A stretch of 41,612 nt of DNA from a virus, in the IMG/VR virus record IMGVR_UViG_3300022690_000108, positions 1 through 41,612 of that record. One strand, 5' to 3'. Position 1 is the stretch's first letter. Each line of letters begins with the position of its first letter. Below, piece by piece: positions 15,833 to 22,082 of this stretch. The position numbers and the translations under genes were made by a program. The notes beneath the pieces were generated by a model. It saw only the letters and a program-made list of their open reading frames with translations. It searched no databases and was not told the DNA's origin.

Positions 15833-15860
15833 GCCGCTATCGCCAAGACGCGGTTTTTTT
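15833..15860 (+). terminator. Rightward-facing terminator-like hairpin between HTH and O-like genes
   Basis: CCGC at 15834-15837 pairs with GCGG at 15850-15853 and is followed by seven T. It faces right although both neighbours are leftward genes, so it could only stop antisense transcripts; on the minus strand it has no T run. The stem is short. Confidence 0.4.
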
Positions 15861-16056
15861 ATTCGCCTAGAGCTATAAACTCGCTCACCTTCAAATCTAA
15901 CAATTCACAGATACGCTTTAAGTTCTTACTGCTAATTGAACCGCCAGTTATCCAGTTACTTACTTGCTGTTGTGATGTTGGGATCATCTCCGCAATCATC
16001 TTGTTGTTCATTGGGCTTCTAGCTAATGCCACCTTTAACGATATTCCTAAGTTCAT
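15859..16056 (-). CDS. Cro/XRE-like HTH DNA-binding protein
   Basis: 65 residues from ATG 16056, with AAGAGG in front. A helix-turn-helix is visible: NNKMIAEMIPTSQQQVSNW, then SISSKNLKRICELLDLKVSEF, matching XRE/Cro-type proteins. It is the first gene of the leftward operon that continues with the O-like and P-like genes, the place of cro/cII in lambda. It most likely binds the 16057-16216 control region. No partner CI-type repressor is found. Confidence 0.8.
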   Translation of the reverse strand: MNLGISLKVALARSPMNNKMIAEMIPTSQQQVSNWITGGSISSKNLKRICELLDLKVSEFIALGE

Positions 16057-16112
16057 ATACACCTCTTAATGTTGGGCTCTAACAAAGCTGCTCGAGACTA
16101 GGTATGATTCAA

Positions 16113-16140
16113 AGTATACGCCGATAATATAAAAGTACAA
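16113..16140 (-). promoter_or_regulatory. Leftward promoter for HTH-O-P operon
   Basis: On the minus strand, TTGTAC (16140-16135), a 16-base spacer and TATACT (16118-16113) form a good sigma-70 promoter about 57 bases upstream of the HTH start codon. Confidence 0.6.
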
Positions 16141-16158
16141 GTTTATTGTGTATTTATA

Positions 16159-16187
16159 TTGCTTTTAAGTTTTAGGTGTATTAATAT
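16159..16187 (+). promoter_or_regulatory. Rightward early promoter
   Basis: TTGCTT (16159-16164), 17 bases, TAATAT (16182-16187). The -10 is inside a perfect 12-bp palindrome ATTAATATTAAT (16180-16191), which could serve as an operator. It would drive the 16217-19954 genes. Confidence 0.5.
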
Positions 16188-16216
16188 TAATTAAACTTAA
16201 CTAGGAGATAGAAAAA

Positions 16217-16633
16217 ATGAATATAGAAAGGCCAGAGGTTTCAAAAGAAACAATACTTTCAGCATCAAAATCAATAGCTGTAAAGTTAGATGGTTGCGCT
16301 GAAGAAATAGCTTTTTGTTATTATTCGCACATCGACGGTTACGAGCTAGCAAAAAAACTTGAAGAAAAGTACGACTGGATTATAGATTTACAGGTAATTG
16401 AAGAGTTAGAGGAATTGCAATGGAAGGTAGAATCAATTCACAAAAAAGTTTGCATGCAATGGGTTATAGATAGCGACATAAAGCCACCACTTGAAATTGG
16501 AACAGCCATAAAGGAAGGTATTATTAAGGGTATTTACGATCATGGCGCGGCGATGTACACGGTGACAAAATATGGTGAAACAATGAAAAATAGACACCAA
16601 ATAATAAAATTCGAAAATGCAGTTGCAGTTTAA
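16217..16633 (+). CDS. Unknown early protein
   Basis: 138 residues, with a clean AGGAG before the ATG. Alpha-helical (AKKLEEKYDWIIDLQVIEEL, then EELQWKVESIHKK) with acidic bias. First gene rightward of the control region, the place of an early regulator in lambdoid phages, but no HTH is seen. Confidence 0.7.
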   Translation: MNIERPEVSKETILSASKSIAVKLDGCAEEIAFCYYSHIDGYELAKKLEEKYDWIIDLQVIEELEELQWKVESIHKKVCMQWVIDSDIKPPLEIGTAIKEGIIKGIYDHGAAMYTVTKYGETMKNRHQIIKFENAVAV

Positions 16634-16660
16634 TTTCAACAACGAGAGAGGATTTAAAAG

Positions 16661-16831
16661 ATGGATAAATGTAGCCCTGTAGAAATGAGGAAAAACTTAG
16701 ATACTGTTGAGGCGTTGAGAATTCACGGTATTGATTTTGTGGTTATACCTGCAAAAGATGCGTTACATAAAGCGCAGTTAATAGCGCAAGGTCAGGCTGT
16801 GTTTGATGAGCTATGCCAAGAGGTAAAGTAA
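16661..16831 (+). CDS. DUF1382-family phage protein
   Basis: 56 residues. MDKCSPVEMRKNLDTVEALR followed by HGIDFVVIPAKD follows the pattern of the small lambda protein family DUF1382 (M.K.SPVE.R......A...IGI.FV.IP). Function is unknown in the family. AGAGAGG precedes the start. Confidence 0.7.
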   Translation: MDKCSPVEMRKNLDTVEALRIHGIDFVVIPAKDALHKAQLIAQGQAVFDELCQEVK

Positions 16832-16832
16832 T

Positions 16833-17075
16833 ATGAGTGAGTTAACATAATTTCAAAAGTTTGAGAAGTGCACAGAAGTAAAGCAAGCGAAAGATCGAGT
16901 TACTGTTGATTGTGTAAAAGGATTGTGGGGCGTTGATGCTCCGACATTAGAACAGGCTATAGATGAAGCTAAGCACTACTTTTTACAGTATCTTAGCGAT
17001 GGCGAATACAGTTCCATTGTTGGCGGTAAAAACGTAGTAGAAACGCTACTAGAACAAGGAGTAAACAAGTCATGA
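16833..17075 (+). pseudogene. Early gene with an in-frame ochre codon at codon 6
   Basis: Reading from ATG 16833 gives MSELT, then TAA at 16848-16850, then an uninterrupted 74-codon frame (QKFEKCTEVKQAKDRVTVD, then GLWGVDAPTLEQAIDEA) that ends in an ATGA overlap with the next gene. The position, spacing and coupling are those of a real gene, so a point mutation (for example CAA to TAA) probably inactivates it. A sequencing error or restart at a downstream non-ATG codon is possible. Confidence 0.65.
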
Positions 17076-17464
17076 GTGAATTAAAAGTAGGTAGTAAGTT
17101 AAATATGGTACACGTCGCTCTAAATACAGACATGAGCATCATGAAGATAGAAATAGAGGAACGCAAGGTTATCGGTGTTAGTGATGTTTATTATTGCCTT
17201 GATGATGATTACTTTACGACGATAGCAAGAACAAAGTCTTTTGAGTTCTGTCACGCAAAAATGGAACAAGTAAGAATCGGTGAAGAAAAAAGCAAAATAT
17301 CAATTGAGTTATTCGGTAAATTTAGAATTAGAATTTACAGTACGTCTAGCTTAAAGGTTATCGAAAATAGAATTAACCGAGAGTTTAAAAAGTGGATAGA
17401 TGATAAAATAGGTGTTTACGGTATTGGTAGGGACGTAGTAATTAAACTTGAAAAAGGAGCATAA
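17072..17464 (+). CDS. Unknown early protein
   Basis: 130 residues, ATGA overlap with the interrupted gene. Beta-alpha style sequence (SKLNMVHVALNTDMSIMKIE, then SKISIELFGKFRIRIYS), with a C-terminal helix of basic residues. It starts with the same MSEL as the interrupted gene. The promoter of the putative small RNA begins inside its last codons. Confidence 0.7.
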   Translation: MSELKVGSKLNMVHVALNTDMSIMKIEIEERKVIGVSDVYYCLDDDYFTTIARTKSFEFCHAKMEQVRIGEEKSKISIELFGKFRIRIYSTSSLKVIENRINREFKKWIDDKIGVYGIGRDVVIKLEKGA

Positions 17465-17475
17465 AAGCGTATAAT
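17448..17475 (+). promoter_or_regulatory. Strong promoter of the putative pseudoknot RNA
   Basis: TTGAAA (17448-17453), a 16-base spacer and a perfect TATAAT (17470-17475). No open reading frame starts within 390 bases downstream of the terminator, so the expected transcript (start near 17482) is non-coding. Confidence 0.7.
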
Positions 17476-17481
17476 TAGTAA

Positions 17482-17622
17482 TGCAGCTGTGAGAGGTTGC
17501 TTGAAAATGGTAATGAACATTAAAGGTTATTTGTATAAGGTCTTAGACGCGTAGGGTTAAAACTCTCACTCGTTTATTACCATCCTGAAATGTTTAGGGC
17601 TTTATACACATAGCCTTTTTTT
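17482..17622 (+). ncRNA. Putative small RNA: H-type pseudoknot plus terminator
   Basis: Two inverted repeats interleave. Stem A: GTGAGAG (17489-17495) with CTCTCAC (17563-17569). Stem B: ATGGTAATGAAC (17507-17518) with GTTTATTACCAT (17572-17583), 11 Watson-Crick pairs and one G-U. The A-B-A'-B' order is that of an H-type pseudoknot with loops of 11 and 44 bases and a 2-base junction that would allow coaxial stacking. A terminator follows 12 bases later and a consensus promoter precedes. No ORF of meaningful length lies inside. The class is not one I recognise. Confidence 0.65.
17596..17622 (+). terminator. Terminator of the putative small RNA
   Basis: AGGGCT (17596-17601) pairs with AGCCTT (17612-17617, one G-U) around a 10-base loop, running into seven T (17616-17622). 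Confidence 0.75.
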
Positions 17623-17687
17623 GTGTCTTATTGTAAAGTTAACATCGCCCAGCAACACGCCAGCGACCGGATTCGGATAAGACACAA
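17621..17687. repeat. 11-bp perfect inverted repeat
   Basis: TTGTGTCTTAT (17621-17631) and ATAAGACACAA (17677-17687) are exact complements around a 45-base, GC-richer loop that has its own short stem (TCGC with GCGA). It starts in the terminator T run, so it might be an alternative structure, or a separate hairpin in read-through RNA. GATAAGAC recurs exactly 200 bases later (17876-17883). Confidence 0.6.
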
Positions 17688-18012
17688 CCCCTTTCAAAGC
17701 TCCTCACTAACTGTCGTCATAAACAATGGATTATAGACCCGATCCTTAATACTTCTAACTTAGCCGTGAAGTATTTGATAAAAGAATTAAAAGCTTGGAA
17801 AATCATTTTATAGGTTAGGAGATTACGGATTCTTCTTTAACAAAACCGATGAGCCTTATAAATGTTACCCGTCCTGATAAGACGTTAAAAGATGTTCGAT
17901 AAAATTGTTTATGTATGACTAGCTAATAATAGATTAAGTATACGTCCCAAGGGTTACCAAGTAACCGGGTCATTAAGACAGTTACGTTTAAATTTTAACA
18001 ACGGAGATTACC
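17688..18012. other. Non-coding stretch with hairpins before the endonuclease gene
   Basis: No credible ORF on either strand. Two hairpins are visible: AATACTTC (17748-17755) with GAAGTATT (17768-17775), and GGTTAC (17952-17957) with GTAACC (17961-17966) around CAA. A weak promoter-like TTGTTT and TAATAG pair with 16-base spacing lies at 17905-17932. The stretch may be untranslated leader of the endonuclease, or remains of an inserted element. Confidence 0.4.
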
Positions 18013-18579
18013 ATGCGAAGACTACTTTACGGCGTTGGTGTTAATGATGCTGATTATATTGTGAAGCCAACAATTGACGGCAAGCAGGTAGTGTGTCCTT
18101 ATTACAGGAAGTGGCAAAGCATGCTTACTCGTTGTTATTGCGCTAAGTTTCAATCTGAATATCCTACTTATATTGGATGCACATTAGTAAAAGAGTGGTT
18201 GATATTCAGCAATTTCAAAGCTTGGATGATTAATCAAGATTGGCAAAATAAAGTGCTAGATAAGGATATATTAGTACAAGGAAATAAGCGCTATTCACCT
18301 GAAACCTGTTTATTTGTTAATCCAGCAATTAATTTATTATTAATCGACAGAAAAGCAAAAAGAGGTTTATATCCAGTTGGGGTTTGTTTTTGCAAGCGAA
18401 ATAATAAATTTCAAGCAAATATAAGCGTAAACGGCAAGGTTGCATATTTAGGTTGTTACACATCACCAGAATTAGCACATGAAGAATATAAAAAAGCCAA
18501 GTATGAGTTAATAAAACAAGTAGCACTTGAGCAAAAAGAACCATTAAGGTCGGCCTTATTGAGATATACAATAATCTAA
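18013..18579 (+). CDS. HNH endonuclease-like protein with AP2-type DNA-binding end
   Basis: 188 residues. CPYYRKWQSMLTRCY, then YPTYIGCTLVKEWLIFSNFK, then KVLDKDILVQGNKRYSPETC form the known pattern of phage free-standing endonucleases (Y..W..ML.RCY...P.Y.GC...W..F..F...LDKD...GN..YSPETC). The C-terminal PVGVCFCKRNNKFQANISVN and LGCYTSPELAHEEYKKAK is an AP2-like module, which binds DNA. Such genes move as selfish homing elements. It is preceded by the 550-base non-coding region, consistent with an acquired insert. Confidence 0.8.
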   Translation: MRRLLYGVGVNDADYIVKPTIDGKQVVCPYYRKWQSMLTRCYCAKFQSEYPTYIGCTLVKEWLIFSNFKAWMINQDWQNKVLDKDILVQGNKRYSPETCLFVNPAINLLLIDRKAKRGLYPVGVCFCKRNNKFQANISVNGKVAYLGCYTSPELAHEEYKKAKYELIKQVALEQKEPLRSALLRYTII

Positions 18580-18634
18580 CCAAAGCAAGCGTGTCTAAGA
18601 GACAACTATAATTAAATTTTAAGGGAGAGTAAGA

Positions 18635-18835
18635 ATGAGTAAATATAATTTCACAGTAGATTGTAAAAAAGTTTCAGTTGAATACGCCGCAGGTAATTAT
18701 CTAGTGGAGGTTTCTATTGAAGACGTAGAGCTTGACGATATCATTACAGAGATTGGAACCAATAAAGTTTTAGACCACTTTTGTCACGAAGATATAGCTC
18801 AATACGTTTCAGATAATGATATTGAGATTAGTTAA
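18635..18835 (+). CDS. Unknown acidic early protein
   Basis: 66 residues, preceded by AGGGAGAG. Beta start (KYNFTVDCKKVSVEYAAGNY), then acidic helices (EDVELDDIITEIGTNKVLDH). No motif recognised. Confidence 0.65.
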   Translation: MSKYNFTVDCKKVSVEYAAGNYLVEVSIEDVELDDIITEIGTNKVLDHFCHEDIAQYVSDNDIEIS

Positions 18836-18861
18836 CATCAACAAACAGAGGATATAAAAGA

Positions 18862-19167
18862 ATGAGTGAAGTAATAATTAAATTCGAAACTAGAGAGTTA
18901 GAGCTAATTAAAAATTTAACCTACTACAATCACGTTATACACAAAGTTAAAGGGAGTAAGTTTTGCTTTGATCATATTAAAGAGATTTACGATGATGTTA
19001 GTGATAGTCCTATGTATGAATATGGAGTAGTGGAGGATGGAAAGTTTAAGTGTTTATTTTCTGGTGAAGGTGATCCGATTCCAGAAGGACAAGAAAGTAC
19101 TGGCGGTGTTTACGTTAATACTTATATCCACTGCCCTGAATATTTAAACTTAAATAAATCCAAGTAA
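18862..19167 (+). CDS. Unknown early protein
   Basis: 101 residues with GAGG before the ATG. Reads as beta-rich in the middle (MYEYGVVEDGKFKCLFSGEG), with Cys and His scattered but without a paired C-x2-C. No family recognised. Confidence 0.62.
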   Translation: MSEVIIKFETRELELIKNLTYYNHVIHKVKGSKFCFDHIKEIYDDVSDSPMYEYGVVEDGKFKCLFSGEGDPIPEGQESTGGVYVNTYIHCPEYLNLNKSK

Positions 19168-19193
19168 CTATATAAGATACAAGAGGAATAGAA

Positions 19194-19445
19194 ATGGAAA
19201 TAGACAGAGAAAACGAAAAGATGCTTTACGATATGCTTATAAAGGCCTTTTATGGTTATAGATTGCATTTAAATAACGAGCCTACGCCAAGTATGGATAA
19301 GTTCGAGGAGATGGCATACCGTAACTATCATATGCTGCCATCAGATCATACTAAGATTGAGTTGAACTTTTTAAGGCCAACGATAGATAGTATTGTTGGT
19401 CAGATTTTAAATAAACCAATTAACAAGCACATAAACAAGGCATAA
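19194..19445 (+). CDS. Unknown early protein
   Basis: 83 residues with AAGAGG before the start. Helical (ENEKMLYDMLIKAFYGYRLH, then MDKFEEMAYRNYHMLPSDH). No function recognised. Confidence 0.62.
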   Translation: MEIDRENEKMLYDMLIKAFYGYRLHLNNEPTPSMDKFEEMAYRNYHMLPSDHTKIELNFLRPTIDSIVGQILNKPINKHINKA

Positions 19446-19449
19446 GAAT

Positions 19450-19620
19450 ATGAATAATACGGCAGAGTTTGAATTCAATGTGGGTGATTCGGTTTTTGAT
19501 GATATTCAAGGTGGAAATATTGAGGTTGTAGGGCAATATAGGAGTAATGGTATGAATAGCTACGAATGCACCACACCAACAGGTTGCACAGTTTACAGAA
19601 CGGAAAATGATTTAAAATAA
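19450..19620 (+). CDS. Unknown small early protein
   Basis: 56 residues starting five bases after the previous stop. FEFNVGDSVFDDIQGGNIEV, then GQYRSNGMNSYECTT looks like a small beta-barrel of the KOW/SH3 type. No family recognised. Confidence 0.55.
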   Translation: MNNTAEFEFNVGDSVFDDIQGGNIEVVGQYRSNGMNSYECTTPTGCTVYRTENDLK

Positions 19621-19657
19621 ACCATCATATAGACACTAAACAAAAGGATAAGAAGAA

Positions 19658-19954
19658 ATGATAGTAGAAACAATTTACTTTTGTGAGAGATGCAATCATC
19701 ATCACAACATGAGTGACAGTGTGTGCGACAGTTGCGGGTTTGATATTCAGTGGTCTACAAATGGCAGATGCGTTACAAAGTTAAATATTAACGCTTGGTG
19801 GAAGTTTTGGAATAGAAAGTATATAGCTGTATTTACCCCGAAAGAAGAGTTTACGTCAAGGTCAGAATTTAACTCATGGAAAAATCAAAAGATAGAAGAG
19901 TATTTATCAGGCGATCATCATGACGTATATTTTGGAAAGCTTAAATATATTTAA
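19658..19954 (+). CDS. Zinc-ribbon protein
   Basis: 98 residues. FCERCNHHHNMSDSVCDSCG supplies C-x2-C and C-x2-C pairs at about 8/11 and 23/26, a zinc ribbon. A Trp-rich, basic stretch follows (WWKFWNRKY). Nucleic-acid binding is plausible. Last gene before the bidirectional terminator. Confidence 0.7.
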   Translation: MIVETIYFCERCNHHHNMSDSVCDSCGFDIQWSTNGRCVTKLNINAWWKFWNRKYIAVFTPKEEFTSRSEFNSWKNQKIEEYLSGDHHDVYFGKLKYI

Positions 19955-19977
19955 CTACTACAAGAGTAATACAAACA

Positions 19978-20010
19978 TAAAAAACCGCTAATTAAAGCGG
20001 TATTCTTTTG
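19978..20010. terminator. Bidirectional terminator between convergent blocks
   Basis: ACCGCT (19984-19989) pairs with AGCGGT (19996-20001). The minus strand continues with six T, the plus strand with ATTCTTTT, so it should stop transcripts from both sides. Confidence 0.8.
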
Positions 20011-20021
20011 CGTGATGATAA

Positions 20022-20162
20022 CTACTTTTTATTATTGTTGATTATTCTAAGTATATCTAAGTTGGTTCTCCATATATGCTCCTCCGTGCTTTCCATAGAG
20101 AATTTCCAAGCTACATGACTCTTGATTAAATAACCTATTACTCTTAATGCGTTTTCGTTCAT
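20022..20162 (-). CDS. Small unknown protein
   Basis: 46 residues, start two bases after the previous stop. Helical, aromatic sequence (ALRVIGYLIKSHVAWKFSME, then EEHIWRTNLDILRIINNN). Short hypothetical phage protein. Confidence 0.55.
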   Translation of the reverse strand: MNENALRVIGYLIKSHVAWKFSMESTEEHIWRTNLDILRIINNNKK

Positions 20163-20164
20163 GA

Positions 20165-20335
20165 TTAACACTCCAAGACATTAAACATTAAATTAATCCG
20201 ATCCATCTCATCATAAAAAGATAAATCATCAAGTCTGCTTTTAATTTCTTTCTTTCTATTTACACTGATTACTTTGATGTTATCCATTCTTTCGTTAATA
20301 CTCTTTGCTTGATCTTCTGTGTATATCGGTTTCAT
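20165..20335 (-). CDS. Small charged helical protein
   Basis: 56 residues, ATGA overlap with the 20332-20913 gene. MKPIYTEDQAKSINERMDNI, then VNRKKEIKSRLDDLSFYDE suggests helices. No function recognised. Confidence 0.58.
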   Translation of the reverse strand: MKPIYTEDQAKSINERMDNIKVISVNRKKEIKSRLDDLSFYDEMDRINLMFNVLEC

Positions 20336-20913
20336 GATTTAACCTCAAGTAATTGAATGTTAGTGGCTGCTTTTGCGTTACTGGTAACCGTGTACTGACC
20401 AAAAGTATCATCAGGCTTGTGATATATACCGACTAACTCAGTTCGTCCGTTGTAGTCAAACTGATAAGCCTTACCATCTACTAATTCAATTGGTGGAGTA
20501 AGTGGTTTAATCGTGACGTCTGATACATGCTTAGCTAATTCAACATCTTTACCATAACCCTCACCTGTCTGCCTTAGTACTATAGCCCACTCACTAATGT
20601 ACATAACGGTGCATTCAATATAATTGTTTGTGGTTGAGTCTAAATAAAAACACTCCATACCTACACTTGGTAACTCTCCTGCATCACACATAGCTTGACT
20701 GAATACGGGTATAGATTCTGGCTTAGGTTTTATCGCTATAGGGACAAAGCACCCATAATCTGTCGAGTCATAATTAGTAAAGAATATTCTTTTATTGCCG
20801 TCAAATGCTTCGTAACTATCGTCATTCATCCAAAATTTATATGATGATAAAGTACCTACACCTGTGGCCCACTCTGGCGCTTTACTCCAGTCTATAACTG
20901 TTTTAGCTTCCAT
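20332..20913 (-). CDS. Unknown beta-rich phage protein with repeated SH3-like segments
   Basis: 193 residues. DWSKAPEWATGVGTLSSY at the start and a recurring style GMECFYLDSTTNNYIECTVM / GKAYQFDYNGRTELVGIYHK suggests two small beta-barrel repeats, as seen in phage proteins that carry DxxKAPxW motifs. The role is unknown. It overlaps the next-upstream gene by 11 bases. Confidence 0.65.
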   Translation of the reverse strand: MEAKTVIDWSKAPEWATGVGTLSSYKFWMNDDSYEAFDGNKRIFFTNYDSTDYGCFVPIAIKPKPESIPVFSQAMCDAGELPSVGMECFYLDSTTNNYIECTVMYISEWAIVLRQTGEGYGKDVELAKHVSDVTIKPLTPPIELVDGKAYQFDYNGRTELVGIYHKPDDTFGQYTVTSNAKAATNIQLLEVKS

Positions 20914-21085
20914 TAGACGATCCTTTTAGTTTTTTAATTTCCAGTTTAGTTAATTCAATACTAAGCTCAGTGATTTCTTTTTCTGATGAATCTAAAGCTA
21001 CTTGTTCACCGACAGCCAGCCCAATAAAAAGCATGAGCCCCGACCAAGCAGACAAAGCTAAGCATATACTTTTTAAATCTCGCAT
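20903..21085 (-). CDS. Small membrane protein with cytoplasmic coiled coil
   Basis: 60 residues from ATG 21085 (MRDLKS), just after the previous stop. A membrane segment (ALSAWSGLMLFIGLAVG) is followed by a heptad-like helix (SEKEITELSIELTKLEIKKL). Unknown. Confidence 0.58.
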   Translation of the reverse strand: MRDLKSICLALSAWSGLMLFIGLAVGEQVALDSSEKEITELSIELTKLEIKKLKGSSNGS

Positions 21086-21087
21086 AA

Positions 21088-21189
21088 TCACATACCCCAA
21101 CTAAGTAATATAGAATCTACACTAGACGCTAATAAGAAAAGCGCCACTATTGCTGTAACTCTTAATTTATCTTTATTTGATTCAGTCAT
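21088..21189 (-). CDS. Tiny membrane peptide
   Basis: 33 residues: charged start MTESNKDKLR, then one hydrophobic segment (VTAIVALFLLASSVDSILL). It abuts its neighbours by a few bases on both sides. Confidence 0.5.
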   Translation of the reverse strand: MTESNKDKLRVTAIVALFLLASSVDSILLSWGM

Positions 21190-21191
21190 TA

Positions 21192-21437
21192 TTAAACCTC
21201 GTAATATTGTTTATCTTCATCGAAATTTACTTCTGCTATTTCACCATCACCGATATCAAAATTATTATGGCAATTAACATTAAAGTAACCTTTCTCATGT
21301 ATATCATTTATATTGTCATTTAATATTTGCTCGTACTCTTCTTTCGTATCACAATAAATATTACCAACACAAATAGAAGCTGTTGCTATCATATCTACAG
21401 GCATACAGTACTTTTTACTCTTATCGCCTAATTCCAT
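21192..21437 (-). CDS. Unknown acidic protein
   Basis: 81 residues; the start overlaps the previous stop (TAATG). Acidic C-terminal half (DIGDGEIAEVNFDEDKQYYE) and a Cys-containing middle. No motif recognised. Confidence 0.6.
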   Translation of the reverse strand: MELGDKSKKYCMPVDMIATASICVGNIYCDTKEEYEQILNDNINDIHEKGYFNVNCHNNFDIGDGEIAEVNFDEDKQYYEV

Positions 21438-21586
21438 TATTTGATTTCCTTTTTATGTGCTATTGCTACCAACTCAGCAACAATGTCTTGTTTGTTTTTA
21501 ATTAAAGCATGCTCGGCTTTACGCTTTGCTGACAACTCTGTTAACTGCTTAGTCGTCTTGTCGTTAGTCTTTACATTTACTGGCAT
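21437..21586 (-). CDS. Small basic helical protein
   Basis: 49 residues, first gene of this leftward cluster. Lys-rich (KTNDKTTKQLTELSAKRKAE), a TAATG overlap with the next gene, and AGAGATAAAG before the start. Short nucleic-acid-associated protein possible. Confidence 0.58.
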   Translation of the reverse strand: MPVNVKTNDKTTKQLTELSAKRKAEHALIKNKQDIVAELVAIAHKKEIK

Positions 21587-21616
21587 TTCTTTATCTCTAT
21601 TTAATTAAGTTACCTA

Positions 21617-21645
21617 ATACTAGTTTATATAGCTTTATAAATCAA
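21617..21645 (-). promoter_or_regulatory. Leftward promoter of the 21586-20022 cluster
   Basis: Minus strand TTGATT (21645-21640), 17-base spacer, TAGTAT (21622-21617), about 30 bases from the first start codon. Confidence 0.55.
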
Positions 21646-21680
21646 CCATAAAATAATATCAAAATTAACCATTAAATAGT

Positions 21681-21708
21681 TTGCAATGATATTTACCTGT
21701 GCTAGTAT
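21681..21708 (+). promoter_or_regulatory. Rightward promoter of the recombination operon
   Basis: TTGCAA (21681-21686), 16-base spacer, extended -10 TGC-TAGTAT (21703-21708). The two divergent promoters share the same TAGTAT -10. The gap contains two AACCAT copies (21644, 21667), possible operator half-sites. Confidence 0.5.
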
Positions 21709-21741
21709 TTGTACATCGGAAAACGAAACGGATTAAACGAA

Positions 21742-21894
21742 ATGAGTATTGAGAATCAAATATCTGACCACTGCAATACACAAGAGTCGATATGCCCTGA
21801 GTGTCATGCAAATATGTACATAGAGTTATGCAGTACAGTTTTAAAGTGCTCAGAGTGCGACCATGAAATTGATACTGATGAGGATTTGAACTAA
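21742..21894 (+). CDS. Zinc-ribbon mini-protein
   Basis: 50 residues from ATG 21742 (the frame extends back to a TTG inside the promoter, not used). CPECHANMYIELCS and LKCSECDHEI give two C-x2-C pairs, a typical two-strand zinc ribbon. First gene of the recombination operon; TAATG overlap with the next. Confidence 0.7.
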   Translation: MSIENQISDHCNTQESICPECHANMYIELCSTVLKCSECDHEIDTDEDLN

Positions 21895-22082
21895 TGACAA
21901 TAGTTACAGATAAGTCATTCGATGAGTTAATGAGAGAGCATACAACTGCTATGGATGACGGAATGAAAGTAATGTGTGAGATTTTATTGAAAGAAATAAA
22001 AACATATAAATACGAAACGTTCAGTGATTTACATGGCGCTATACAGAATCATTTAGAAATATTGGAGAGTAAAAGTGAGTGA
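21894..22082 (+). CDS. Small unknown protein
   Basis: 62 residues, helical and acidic (KSFDELMREHTTAMDDGMKV, then SDLHGAIQNHLEILESKSE). It overlaps the GTG start of the recT gene, hinting at translational coupling and an accessory role. Confidence 0.62.
   Translation: MTIVTDKSFDELMREHTTAMDDGMKVMCEILLKEIKTYKYETFSDLHGAIQNHLEILESKSE

Noticed and set aside
16833-17075. Recoded stop codon usage in this phage
   Set aside because: All three stop codons end many other genes in the expected places, so a single TAA is better explained by mutation or error.
17448-18579. Type III toxin-antitoxin reading (pseudoknot RNA, terminator, then protein)
   Set aside because: The RNA has no tandem direct repeats as in ToxI, the protein is 390 bases away and reads as an HNH/AP2 endonuclease, not a ToxN ribonuclease.
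17465-18634. Group I intron carrying an endonuclease ORF
   Set aside because: Flanking genes have their own starts and stops and no interrupted exon; no recognisable P/Q/R/S core was seen.
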